From: Bradysia coprophila
Taxonomy: Eukaryota > Arthropoda > Insecta > Diptera > Sciaridae
Reading direction: 5' to 3'
DNA: 64,000 nucleotides
NCBI RefSeq assembly: GCF_014529535.1
Contig: NW_023503616.1
Span: 1,426,001 to 1,490,000 of the forward strand
Position 1 is the stretch's first letter. The number at the start of each line of letters is the position of its first letter. Made by a program: the position numbers and the translations under genes. Shown one piece after another: positions 11,201 through 22,223 of the stretch. A model generated the notes under the pieces. That model made no database searches, had not been told where the DNA came from, and worked only from the letters and a program-made list of their open reading frames with translations.

Positions 11201-12869
11201 GTTAGTGCACGCCTCAATACAAGCAACACACACTCTACGGATAATAGCTTCCTCGTGAAGTTTCTTTGACGATTTCGCATCCGAGTGTTGGAGTGTTTCA
11301 GTTGGTCTGAATGAAAAGTACCCGGTTCATAATTATCAATTCGTTCACCTAAGACTTGTAATTTAGTTGCTGTGACTTCGGTGCATTTTGAATCGGCCGC
11401 TATCATCCGTTTGTATTAAGGCTATTTAGCGTGCATGCAAACAAGCTACAATAAAATCTAGTCAGCATTGCCATATTTTTATCGTTGTCCATTAAAACAA
11501 CGAGAAGCACAAGAAACAAACCACGAAACCGGTTGAGCTATTTGCTAATTGAATCAACCATATTATTCGACGACAACAAATCAACTGCCCGTCTGTTAAA
11601 CGAAGACATTATAATGGGTAAATATGGCTCTCATTCGCACTAAACAAAATCGGTCGCCAATCACTTGTTCCAAAACAAACTCGATTTACCGAAATTTATA
11701 TTTTCGATTCACCAGAGAAACCTACATTTTAAGATCAATAATACAACCCATCATAATTAACTCAAATGAACTTGTGTTATAATCTGCGTTTGTGTCTGTA
11801 CGCTCTTGTTTACCTTACTGAAAATGTTTAAAGTGTCGTCAGCAATTTTCGAATAAATTCGTTTTCTCTTTCTAAAATGTAACAACCTTCAAATGTGATG
11901 ATATATTTTGGTCGTACATTTTGCTTTTTCGGTTTCAGTGCATTTTATCAATGTTTGCAAATAAAATGTCTGTGTATTTGTACCGTCAATGTACAGTCAC
12001 GGAAACTATACAACTCTCTTATCAAATCGAAATGTAATTGTTCGCGCTTCATCTAGCTACTCCTAATCAAAGCGATATTATAAAGTCCCACAGACTGACC
12101 GATTGCCGAGATATTGAACGATAAAGCGAATTAGACATTGACATGTCGTGGCAATAAAAAAAAATTTCATTTCGTACTGAAAATTTTCCCTGCATCACTG
12201 TTTATAGGTTAGGTGGTAATGGGTCTTCGTAAAACTTACTTTAATGCTCGCATTGCCCGTAGTCTCGTAGCTGCTGATGGACTATCCAGATCACGCTGCA
12301 AACGGGCCAACACATGATTATGATTTTGAGGAGTTTTCGGATTCATTGCACTGATATGACTAACGATCGACGGCGGAGTTAAATGTTCCATTCCGTTTAA
12401 AGGTCGATGCGTCCCTCCTAATGATTACAATTTTAATTACTTTTACTATGCAACAATCACGATTTTTAATTAAAAAAAAACTTTCTGCGCGTAAAGTGAC
12501 GAAAACATCCAGCAACGATGTCAAGCTAAACTGAATAACACTGATATCAAAATTACCTTCATTGTTTGACTGTGGTTGCACATTCTCATCACCTCGCTCG
12601 TCACATATGTTTGATGACGTCCCTATCGTTGTTGTTGATGGGCTGGTGCCATTTGAATCAATAAACAATGGTTGAAACGTTTTGCTATTTAGAATTTCGG
12701 CTAATTTATCTTTGCGAACCGATAATGACTTTCGTATTTTGACAATTGGGTCATTAATATGTGCATTTGCCATGGTTTTCGTTGATATTTTCAAACCGAC
12801 ATTCGCTCGGATCGCAATGTTTACACCACCAACGTTTTCTTTTAATTTCAGAATATTATATTCGTCCAT
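5264..12869 (-). CDS. MCPH1: Microcephalin, three BRCT domains
   Basis: Nine exons join in frame to 1143 residues: 12557-12869, 12240-12417, 9885-10106, 9625-9817, 8222-9563, 7483-8156, 6023-6192, 5903-5951 and 5264-5554. BRCT1 is at about residues 200-290 (VIVYVEVRF, FNKNTTHVIFSNGTQSTYNK, ILWIEAC). BRCT2 is at about 955-1045 (YLAYSNMNPEQ, TTHLVTF, WIINYDWV, YEEPFE). BRCT3 is at about 1060-1143 (PIYISSQC, LCTMCGGRV-like core, HSDWILDSI). This one-plus-two layout is diagnostic. Microcephalin restrains condensin II and takes part in chromosome condensation and damage signalling; the C-terminal pair binds phosphopeptides in vertebrates. The 450-residue central exon is disordered and holds about ten RRRT-type repeats. 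The start is the least certain part: the frame stays open upstream of 12869, so a further 5' exon is possible. A later start at 12346 would give 1015 residues. Confidence 0.92.
5600..5885. repeat. Degenerate ACCTGA/TCAGGT repeat cluster in the last MCPH1 intron
   Basis: About 280 bp are built from the word ACCTGA and its reverse complement in irregular order and spacing. At least seven AGGTCA or TGACCT hexamers result, the half-site of nuclear receptors. It is probably a decayed simple repeat. Regulatory function is not shown. Confidence 0.7.
6193..7482. other. MCPH1 intron 6
   Basis: This 1.3-kb intron separates the two exons that encode BRCT2. It holds AT-rich sequence with a small palindrome at about 6685-6702 (TTTCTCTCCCGTGGGGAGAA) and a short GC-rich inverted patch near 6810-6840. 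I see no coding signal on either strand. Confidence 0.5.
10107..12239. other. MCPH1 intron 2
   Basis: A 2.1-kb intron, AT-rich. The only open frame on the minus strand (about 11,167-11,406) lacks any domain, splice partner or codon bias. I see no RNA gene or structured repeat here. Confidence 0.5.
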
Positions 12870-13981
12870 TTTCTTCTCAGACAAAATCCTCTGTACGTTA
12901 CTATTTACTAACAATTTTGCACATTCATAGAGTTTAATATTTTTTTTGGAATAAGTTAAAAACAAAGAAAGCGTCTCGAAAATTATTTGCAACTGTCCCA
13001 ACTCCAACTGACTTGAAAAATTACAAAAAATTATATAATACCGGTTTGATACCGTTTGGACGGTTTGGACCGCTTACAAAATATGTCGCCCGATGCTGGT
13101 GTGAGCTGGCGTGTAGTTGACATTCAGGAAAAAACGTAATAAAATATGAGCGACCATCGGTTTTACGATGATGAGTTTTACACGTTTTACATAAATGTTT
13201 GTATTTTTTTAATTAGTGATATCAGATTAGTTGACCTTAGCTGACCATTGTCGTAAATTTGCACAATACGATAACATCAAAGTGATTCCAAATATTCACG
13301 TGTAAATACGAATGGAGAACGTAATGTATTGGATAGATCAGCGTGGTTACTGATGTGTGGCAAACAATATTCATGCGAGCCAGTGAGCTAGTAAAGACGT
13401 GAATATTGTTGGTTAACGCTAAATGTGGCACATAAACATCTGAAATGACTTCATTTTTGTTCGTCTCGTTGGTCGACTTGGATAGGCGCTGGACCTATAA
13501 ACCAGAGGTTGCCCAGCTGTAGACATTATGAGCAAAAATGCTTTCACGTCAGATTTTGATGTCTAGTATGTTTCACTAAATAAAAATAAAAATTTGTTGC
13601 TTTTACACCAGAGTTCACAAGTTCGCAAATGTGCCTAAAATTTGAATTTGTAGTAACGATTCGATGAAAAAGTGAACCGACCGCACTTACGGCGTGAATT
13701 AGTGATAGTATAATGTTTATTTGTTCGAAGGTGTCATTTTCTCGAATTTTGGTGGAGGAGTCAACAACGATTTTTTTTAAGCAAAAATTTCTTTCGCAAA
13801 TTCTATGGTATCATTAGCTAGTTACTGAGAAATAAAGCCGTTCTTAGCGTAAGTATGGCCGATTCTTCAAAATCGATCGATTTATTTTGAACGTATTCAT
13901 TATTCATGTCAAAATAATATGAAAATGAATGCGTTTGAATCCGTTTTTAAAATCGTTATTTCCTCCGCGGTGACATTAGAC
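12870..13981. other. Intergenic region upstream of MCPH1
   Basis: It should contain the MCPH1 promoter and any noncoding first exon. At 13,020-13,075 there is a small cluster of the word ACCGTTTGGACGGTTTGGAC. At 13,470-13,530 a tRNA-like stretch (TGGATAGGCGCTGGACCTAT) may be a SINE head. A 60-bp repeat follows at 13,560. No gene seen. Confidence 0.4.
13560..13619 (+). repeat. 60-bp dispersed repeat, copy without MITE (empty site)
   Basis: TGTCTAGTATGTTTCACTAA starts this unit, which ends CACCAGAGTTCACA. The same unit recurs at 16,410-16,456 plus 16,681-16,701, interrupted there by a 224-bp element. It may be the tail of a SINE whose tRNA-like head lies at 13,470-13,530. Confidence 0.7.
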
Positions 13982-14165
13982 TGCGGAGTTGTACTCCGTC
14001 AATAAAACGCTCGAATAAATTCTTAACTAAAAATGAATTTATTGACAAAATGGATCGAACCGTTTGACCGCTACGAACGGAATGATGACTCGATTATAAT
14101 GCAATCACTGAGAAGAGTGCGGGTGGTGAATATGTAATTTGCTGAATGAATAATGAACCGCCGCA
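13982..14165 (-). repeat. 3' LTR (element on minus strand)
   Basis: 184 bp, identical to 15,900-16,083. It contains an AATAAA on each strand. Confidence 0.92.
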
Positions 14166-15899
14166 TTACTCCCCTCTTAGAAATTTTTTACAATAAAAAA
14201 ATCTACGAAAAAGTTTGCGTTACAATGATCGTTAAATTAAAAAGTTTTACCCCAGAACAAAACGATTAGGTTTCCGAGGTTTTGTTGGTACGGTGAAGTG
14301 ATATGTTGAGCGATGTATTGTTCACATCGTACGTCAAATTCCTTATTAATGGTTCGTCGAACTTGATGAAATCCATTGATCGCGGAAATTTCAAATTCGG
14401 ATGGTCGTTTGTTGTCGCTTCGCTTCCTGATCCATAACAGATGGATTTGTTTTGTTCGCATATTTGCTGACTGGATTCGTTCATAATCGTTCATACCATT
14501 GCCGCTAAAAATATCCTGATTCGTCGGTTTCGTTTCGCCAATCTGACTTTAATTCGCATCAGTTGTGATGAATCCGGTTGAAATTCGTTGCTTGTCTCAT
14601 CAGATGTGATGAGGTCGGTTGAACGTTCTCTGCACAGTGAATCGCGTGCAGTCTCTGAAGTGTCCAATCGCTGTACCCGAAAGAATTTGTAGCTTCGCAG
14701 GTAATGCAGATTAGACTTCAGTAGTGCGATGTCCTCGTTGTTTTGGGAAATTAATCCAACCCAGTAACGCGAGAAGTATTTCGGTTCGATGATGATTTCG
14801 TTGTACTGGTTTACGTCCAGATTCGCTTACTTCGCTGTCCTCGATCCAATACGCTGAATCGATTTTTGACTGACATTTATGTGGTCGCTTATATAATTCT
14901 AGTTTATCGCCCAGAATTTGTTGAATTCGTCTGATTGTTCGCACCAGATTCGTTGATTAATTTTCGATGATTTAATCAATTGTTCGCTCGTTTTGCTTGA
15001 TCAACACTTTGGTTGATTGTTGTTTTTGTTTCGCAGTTTGTGTCGCTTTCGTTATTCTGTCGAGGAAATTCCCGTTGAATCTCAATTATGAAACTGTTCG
15101 TTTTTTGATTCCGTTGTTTCGATGACTCATGCCGTGGATTCCAAAAATCTATGATTTCGAAGGAAATCCGGCGATGATTCACATAAAATACAGCTCTCGT
15201 TGTACTGGGATTTACATCCATACCAGTCGCGAGAGATTTTGATGATTTTGGTTTGCTATTATTGTGACAGTTCGCTTTCGTTTCGTTGATTTGATTCCAT
15301 TCTAGACGTTCGACGGTTTTGCTGTGTTGATCGGCTGTATGTTGTACCATATTTTTCGTTGAGATTGAAGCTTACATCTTCGAAATTGTTCATCAATTTA
15401 AAACAGTGAAAAAATCTCCCGACCAAAACATTGACGTTGTGACTTCTGTTGGTTGACGTTTTTTTCGGCAGGTTGGTATTCGTGACACTTGGCAAATGAG
15501 CAGTGTACTTGAGTGTGGCTAGTGATCGTCAGGTGGCGCTAGTTGTCATTATGCCAAACAATGCTAAATTTGAACAATGGATGTGCCATGCGGTGTACAA
15601 AATGACGGACGTCGGCTCGATGAAAATTATATTTTCGATGTTCCACGTAGAAATTGAATGAAAACGTTTTCGTATTTTCACTTGCTACTGACTTGAGCAC
15701 ATTTCGGTCATAATTTTGCGTACGACGATGTTCGAATTTTACACACAACGTTTCGTTGCACCGACGGAAATTATCCTTTTCATACGATTTGCTTCGCACG
15801 GTCAAATTTATTACGCACTTTTGATTGTATTTCAATCAATTTAACCAAATTATTACGATGATCGGAATCGTTAAGTGTTCTTGAACGCGGGGTCACCAG

Positions 15900-16083
15900 T
15901 GCGGAGTTGTACTCCGTCAATAAAACGCTCGAATAAATTCTTAACTAAAAATGAATTTATTGACAAAATGGATCGAACCGTTTGACCGCTACGAACGGAA
16001 TGATGACTCGATTATAATGCAATCACTGAGAAGAGTGCGGGTGGTGAATATGTAATTTGCTGAATGAATAATGAACCGCCGCA
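15900..16083 (-). repeat. 5' LTR (element on minus strand)
   Basis: 184 bp, identical to 13,982-14,165. The adjacent minus-strand TGG-starting primer-binding site at about 15,882-15,898 sets the orientation. Confidence 0.92.
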
Positions 16084-16456
16084 AGACCATACCTGGTAGA
16101 TTATATTCATTGCCTTACTGCTCTTTGAACCATGCACCTTAAAATGGATATATTCCACAGTGAAGTATCAATAACTTATTTTTAATTGATGTAAATTGTT
16201 ATTCTGTAGAACAAAAGTGTAAACAGAATATCTAAAAATGTCTGCTTGATTTTATATCTCACTTTGAAAGCTGTAATTTGAATGAGACTAAAAGCATATC
16301 CCGATCCACTCTTATTCAATCTTATTGGATTCTTACTAAGATCCTATAAATGGGATGGCAAGAATGTTTTTCAATAATTTCTAAAAGAAAAATTAAATAT
16401 TTTTTTATTTGTCTAGTATGTTTCACTAAATAAAAATAAAAATTTGTTGGTTTTAC

Positions 16457-16680
16457 CAAGGTAAATATATGGGCGGAGGTAATGCCATTCGTGTGGTAAC
16501 GCGCGGCCTAGCACAATAGTTCGTTGCCACTGACATCTTTTTTTTTTTAAATGTTTGACTATCACAAAACAGATGGCCCAGGTTTCTAAGCAATTTTGTT
16601 ATTTTGAAAACAGGGAGAGATGGCCACTGCACATCTGATTCGGTTGTATATGGCATTACTTCCTCACTATATTTACCTTG
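16457..16680. mobile_element. hAT-like MITE with 8-bp target duplication
   Basis: 224 bp with perfect 13-bp terminal inverted repeats CAAGGTAAATATA. The flanks are GGTTTTAC and GATTTTAC, an 8-bp target duplication with one mismatch. The uninterrupted target is present at 13,597-13,612, which proves the boundaries. An 8-bp duplication fits hAT or P elements. No transposase. Confidence 0.85.
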
Positions 16681-16913
16681 GATTTTACACCAGAGTTCAC
16701 AGGAACTCATAATTCTCGGAAATATTTTATTCAATGGTTTCATCGTAAATCTTCTTTTTATTGAAATATGAAACTTTTTTTATCAAAATCGCACACGGTC
16801 TAATAAAAATATTGTTTGTACGATCGTACGATCGATTGTGAATGATTGTGGCAGGGCCACAAGTGAAATCATAAAACCGATTATTTTTATGACTGGAATT
16901 GTTCCAATTACAT

Positions 16914-17119
16914 TTTACATGCTACATGCGTCGAAAACCGTACTTATCATGTTTTAAGCACTTCTTTCGACGCCCTCAGCATGTAAAATCCATTACATAA
17001 CTCGGGATAAAAATGAAACGTCTCGTTTTCGTGTGTTTATTGACCTCGGCTTCGCCTCGGATCTACAAAATTCACACGAAAACTCTACTTTGCATCTTTT
17101 TATCCCTAGTCATGTAAAA
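16914..17119. mobile_element. Double-hairpin MITE, second copy
   Basis: Same structure as the element in the YRDC intron: a first palindrome around ACATGCGTCGAAAACCGTAC and a second from TTACATAACTCGGGATAAA to TATCCCTAGTCATGTAA. The tip is CCTCGGCTTCGCCTCGG. The copies differ by scattered substitutions. Confidence 0.75.
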
Positions 17120-17475
17120 TACGATTTGGTCAAAATCCAGAAAATATATGCCATAGTGGGATGAAAGGATTGCCAATTTTAAAACTTTGTACACTTTTAA
17201 TTTGAGCGTCGTAGTAGACCATCTATTTCAAATAGATTGCCCATATGTTCACGAAAGTTGAAGAAAAAATAGTTTGTTTTGACTTTGACAGTTTTATGTG
17301 GTTTTATTTAACAGTTTGACAGTTTTATTTAAAACAGTGATAAGACTAATAACACTGAATCTGAGATATCGCAAAACTTGTACCGATAAATTTAAATCGT
17401 TTTTTTGTCTTCTGAACTTATTCTTAATAATTTGTCGTTCAAAATAATTCATCGTCAGAGTTAAGTGTTAGAGAA

Positions 17476-18554
17476 ATGAACAAAGTGCAAAAATTAAATA
17501 CCGGGTTGAACATCCCAATATTAGGATGTCAGTATTTCTGCTTCTGTTTACCAACATGATTTTCTCTTGTTGTTAAACTCTAATGTTTCTATTTTCTTCT
17601 AGTCGGAACCTATAAAATTAGTAATCGTGAGAAAATATTTGAGGTTGTTGACATTGCCTTAGACGTTGGATACAGACACTTTGATAGTGCTGTTTGTTAT
17701 CGAAACGAGAGTCACATAGGCGAGGCCCTGAAGGAACTGCTGCCGAAATATAACTTACGAAGAGAAGACATATTTATAACGTCGAAGATCAGTAAGTTGC
17801 ATGTTACATTTTACGGAAATTTGGCCGATTGATCTAATTAATATCCCCATCAGTTCCAGCATTAAATCAACGCGAAGCTGAAGTAACATCCATTGTAAAG
17901 AGGTCACTTCAAAACTTGCAAATCGACTACGTAGATCTGTACCTGATACATTGGCCTGGTGTTTCTGGTATCAACGTGACTAGCTCCGAAAATAAGTCTT
18001 ATCGCAAAATGACGTGGAATGCGTTGACCAAATTACACAAATCTGGACACTGTCGATCGATTGGAGTGAGCAACTATAATGTTTCACATTTGGAAGAGCT
18101 ACTAGCTGATTGTGATGGTGTTCCACCCTCGGTGAATCAATGCGAATGGCATCCCAGGTACCATCAGCCGGAATTAGCGCATTTTTGCCGGCAACATAAC
18201 ATATTTCTTCAAGCATACTCATCATTGGGCACATCGGATAATTTACGATTGCTTAATGACTCAACAGTCTTTGGGATAGCCGAAAAAGTCGGCCGCACAT
18301 CAGCACAGGTGATGAAATACAATTCCAATTTTGGCTTAATCATTTGACTGACCTTATCCAACTCTTCTACGCAATAGGTTTTGTTGCGTTGGGCGTACCA
18401 GCAAGATATTGGTATATTGCCGAAAGCCAGCTCTAGGACACATATTGAAGAGAATTTTGATTTAAATTTCGAACTATCGGCGGAAGACATAGATTTGTTA
18501 AATAATTTGAATGTCACTGAAAAATACGCTTGGGATCCGACGGTTGTAGTCTGA
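17476..18554 (+). CDS. Aldo-keto reductase
   Basis: Four exons (17476-17527, 17603-17791, 17854-18308, 18378-18554) encode 290 residues, close to the family's usual 290-320. It is a TIM-barrel NADPH oxidoreductase acting on carbonyl substrates in the cytosol. The catalytic tetrad is complete: Asp45 and Tyr50 (HFDSAVCY), Lys79 (TSK) and His113 (LIHWPG). Other family marks are GVSNYN, VNQCEWHP, AYSSLG and, near the C-terminus, the cofactor loop PKASSRTHIEEN. Exon 1 splices at GTCAGT to restore GFGTY. The last exon opens VLLRWAYQQ, as expected after SAQ. The second ATG-like frame inside exon 3 is part of the same protein. Substrate cannot be told from sequence. A possible poly(A) signal is AATAAA at 18,839. 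Confidence 0.93.
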
Positions 18555-21500
18555 TTGGATTATTGCATTACCAATCAGGCAAAAACCCTTAAAAGAGTAA
18601 AAAGGGACGCAAGTCCCTTCCCAAAATTTACAAAAAATGTGTCACAAAGTGTCCGATGATTCGGCCTTCTTCATTTTAAATGTCTTTCTTTCACGACATT
18701 ATTCTGCATTTCAAAAATTTTATTTACCGTACTTTTTTCAGCATCTGCGATCTGGGATTTGCTTCACTTTTTACTATTTAAAGGGTTTTTTGCTGATATT
18801 ATAAGTTTTGGAAGAATTATTTGATTTTTCATAGATTTAATAAATCCTTAAAAGTAAGAGATTGTTCACACTTTTACCATCGTAGAAGGGTAGAAGATCC
18901 GAAATTCAAATAGGTATACACATCAGTTGTATTGTTAAGTCAAATAATCCCGAAAGTCCAGGAGGGAACAAAACAAAACAAAAAACAAGAAAATTCGTCA
19001 ATGTCCTAAAGTTCTAGAACTGAGAATATGGTCCAAGAGTGTTCCAATCATAGGAATCAGTCTACTGTAACTTCAATTACCCAAACGTCCAAAAACAGAA
19101 CCCCAAAAAAGCGTGAATAATGCTTCAATATCCTGAGTTCTACAACCATTATAATGATAATTTCAAAAGTCCAGAAGGGAGCAAGAAAAAGCCAAAAGTC
19201 TTCAAGGTCTACAGGTTGGGAGTTGCTAGTAAGGAAAACTTTTTTCCCATACGTATGCTCAGATTTTTTAATGATAATGTAGGGCCATTTAGATTCTAAT
19301 TAGAGAATTTAAATATTTTAAAAATTATTGACATGAATGGTTCCATTCCAATTTTTGTTTGAATATTTTATTCCATTTCGTTGTATTGATTGCTACTACG
19401 ACGAGTTTGAATGTCGAGTATTTCCGAAGACACAACTCCTAGAGAAAACTTTTATGAAAGGTAGACATCCGTCTCTGATTCACGACGATAAATCTTTTGT
19501 CTCTGAGTGAAGCAAGAAGAAAAAGACTAATATCGGATAGTGAAACGTATCGTGAAGGAATTTGAAAGTATATATCCAAAAAGAGTCGCTGGTAGGTCTG
19601 AAAATTTTGTAACATTACTTTAGTGTATATCACATCACATGATATTAGGATTCATAATTTATGAATGACATCAATCTGGAAGGACGAAAACAAGACCTGG
19701 GAAGAGTCAGTATGTGCACCAGGACTCTATTCATTTTTTATTATAGAAGTAAATAAACAACATTTTTTGAACCGCCACAAGTGTAAATTTAATAAGAGCC
19801 CCTAAAGCGTCAAAAATTTTAAATTTTTAGTTTACTTTAAAATGTAGACAAGTAGGTCATTTCAAACCGATTAAAAGAAATTCGCACGAAAAATTGTCAA
19901 ATATTATTCTTTAATGAAAATTTGTGAATAAACAATGAGATAAAACATTTAATTATCGAAACCAAAAAACTGTCAACCACTGACCCCGTTTAAGATAATG
20001 ACAATTTTTGTGTTTACCATTTTTGTGCTGGCACAAATTATTTGTGCTATCACAAACTTTTTTGAAATTCGTTCAGCTTTCGTTGTAACACAAATATTTG
20101 TGCCAGCACGAATATTTAGGCTGACACAATTTTTTTTAGTTCGATTCAGTTTCCTTTAAGATATCAACTCAATTTAAATTTACTGGACCAAATTATAGAC
20201 GGCAACTGAATTAGCCCTTCAATAAATAAGTATTAGGTAGGTGTGGTTTGCCATAGAAAGATAAAAAACGGGTGCTGGATATAAAACAAATAAAAAAGTT
20301 GAGATAATAACTTCAGAAAAGGAGATAACATCAGATTTAGCTGCTTTAAGCGACTTTCCTGTAAGTGACATGAAAGTCGTCGGATTATTCACCAATCAAC
20401 TTTTAAATTGAGTGAACACAGATTTTTCCGACCCCCCTGAAATAAGAAAGTTACAACACTCGAAATACATGCACAGCTAGAAAATTTTGTTAGAAAATGT
20501 TAGTCGACTTTCATGTGCACTCGAACCATAAAGAAACATGAAAGTCGACTAATATTTTCAAACAAAATTTTCGTGATGGCACAAATATTTGTATTACAAC
20601 GGAAACTGAACGAATTAGCGGTTAACAACTGGAGCATGTGTGTCCAAAATATATTACACCGGCAACTCTGATTTTTTATAATGACAGCATAGTAGGGTTG
20701 TATACGCAGGTTCCTCTTGGAAAATCGGTTCTACTGCTTGGTTGCAGATGCTATGGTTTGTTCCAAGGCTGTATAGATTGTCAAATTTTATCCACAGAAC
20801 CACGACCTCAATAATATTTCTGTGTAAATCGTGTAGGCGACGTTGCTATATTTATATGAAATATCACGTAAGCGACGTTGGAAAAAAAATCTATAGATAT
20901 CATCGGTTCGCGAAACTGATGACAGCACACCTCAGCTCATCATAGCCAACCTCGCAAAAGCGGAAAATTATTTAAATTCCTGCAAATGCAGCAACACATT
21001 TTAGACATTTTTTCGTGCAATTCAACGCTTTTATTTTCCTTGACTTCAAATATAAACGATTCACGGTTACTAAAAATGTTTAATTCAATTTTCCATTAGC
21101 ATTTTCTATGTTAACTGTTTTCCTAAATTTTTTTTTCAAAAACTTCCCCTCTGTTAGCTGTGTTTAGTTTGCACACAATTTTTGGCATGCGATCGCACTG
21201 CCAGTCAATCGAAGATATCTAAAAGCATTAAAGTGGTAAAAGTGCATGATTGTAAAAACAAGAAATAAGGTGTTATTTTGACAACGTCAAAACGAAGTTT
21301 GTTTGCTGGAGATAGTATTGATTTAAGCTGTACCAGTAGAGTGACTTAATGGATGAATGTGAATGACATGTTTAATGTACAGCACATCTCTCTGTAGCAA
21401 ACAAACCAGGAAAATCAAAGTGCTAAAAGCGTGTAGTCTTGGCTGCTAGAGGCTGAGAACATGAGATTCGAATCTCTCATATTGTAAGTGTTGATTGATA

Positions 21501-21579
21501 AAAAATACACCGTTTGTAATTGATTTTCTTAATATTTTTCACGTGTTTTTCGTAAAATTTTCTCGATCTGTAGTTTCTT
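18555..21579. other. Intergenic, AT-rich
   Basis: About 3 kb between the aldo-keto reductase and the secreted protein gene, which converge here. It holds the foldback element at 20,066-20,618. At about 21,430-21,480 there is a B-box-like GAGATTCGAATCTC that lacks the rest of a tRNA. No coding region supported. Confidence 0.5.
20066..20618. mobile_element. Foldback element with internal hairpin
   Basis: Outer arms of about 40 bp: AATTCGTTCAGCTTTCGTTG at the left and its imperfect reverse complement ending CTGAACGAATT at the right. Inside, 20,476-20,571 forms a second hairpin with arms built on TTAGTCGACTTTCATGT and a 19-nt loop. Several TTGTGC/GCACAA palindromes lie in the left part. No coding capacity. 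Confidence 0.65.
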
Positions 21580-22223
21580 TTATGGAGGGCAACTGTTTGG
21601 GAATGTACAATTGGTTTGATTGACTAGTGTCACATGCGGTAACGGTGGTGTAAGCAAGTTTGTCAAAAGTTCGAAAAACGCTATAAAACGCGTAACGGGC
21701 GATTTAAGTGGCTGACGACACAACACGTACATGCCTTCTTCAGAAATGCGACAATAGGCATATATGAAGCAGGCACTTTCACCTTCTCCGACTTTTCCAG
21801 CTAATTTAATCTGGTTTCTCTCAGGGGATGGTAATGTTCCAGGTTTTACAGGCGATAAAGGAGTAAGATCACATTCTTGGTAGTCAGTATTAGATATGCA
21901 GTTATTCAAGCGCAAGCACCAATCCGGCGACTGAAAATATCCTTGGCTGATTAAGTTATTTGTTCCGATTGTAAAGGTTTGTTTCTGACAAGGGGCAACA
22001 GGGCTTGTACCAATTGCCAACACTTTTAGGAATGTTCCCTGGAGTTCCTAATATAAGCAGAAAACTGTTTGGTAAAGAATTATTCGGATTGGAAAGTTAG
22101 AAAAATAATTGTTACGTTGAATAACGTGGCGTTGTTTTCAAAGGCTGAAAATATCGGACAGTTGTTTGTCACACAGGAAACGACGCCAATCGCTATGAAC
22201 CACATCAGCAGAAGTTGAAACAT
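21580..22223 (-). CDS. Cysteine-rich secreted protein of unknown function
   Basis: Two exons, 22116-22223 and 21580-22047, join in phase 0 to 191 residues. The first 18 or so form a signal peptide (MFQLLLMWFIAIGVVSC). The mature part has about eleven cysteines, including VTNNCPIF, DWCLRLNNC, ECDL, ACFIYAYC and, at the end, NQTNCTFPNSCPP. Potential N-glycosylation sites include ENNATL and VNQTN. I recognise no domain. The size, signal and cysteine density fit a small secreted hemolymph, cuticle or salivary protein; that is inference. The intron has a GTAACA donor and a TATATTAG acceptor. Both exons keep one frame open over the full length, which argues against chance. Confidence 0.65.

Larger units (their letters stand above)
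13978..16087 (-). mobile_element. Non-autonomous LTR retrotransposon, complete, with 4-bp target duplication
   Basis: Two identical 184-bp LTRs (13,982-14,165 and 15,900-16,083) begin TG and end CA with a TGCGG/CCGCA inverted end. They are flanked by the same 4-bp AGAC (13,978-13,981 and 16,084-16,087). Read on the minus strand, the first LTR is followed after one base by a primer-binding site beginning TGGTGACCCCG, and the last is preceded by a purine tract AAGAGGGGAGTAA. The PBS would pair with a tRNA ending CGGGGTCACCA, which resembles tRNA-Trp (from memory). The 1.73-kb interior has only short broken frames and no reverse transcriptase, protease or integrase motif. It must have been moved in trans by a related autonomous element. 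Identical LTRs mean recent insertion. Confidence 0.9.

Noticed and set aside
12360-13007. A separate gene upstream of MCPH1
   Set aside because: Its main open stretch splices in frame through 12557/12417 into MCPH1, so it is the 5' part of that gene.
14237-15835. Several minus-strand frames of 70-125 codons as genes
   Set aside because: They lie inside the LTR element, are mutually out of frame, and show no retroviral or other domain.
21430-21485. tRNA gene suggested by GAGATTCGAATCTC
   Set aside because: No A box, no acceptor or anticodon stem. The palindrome alone explains the B-box resemblance.
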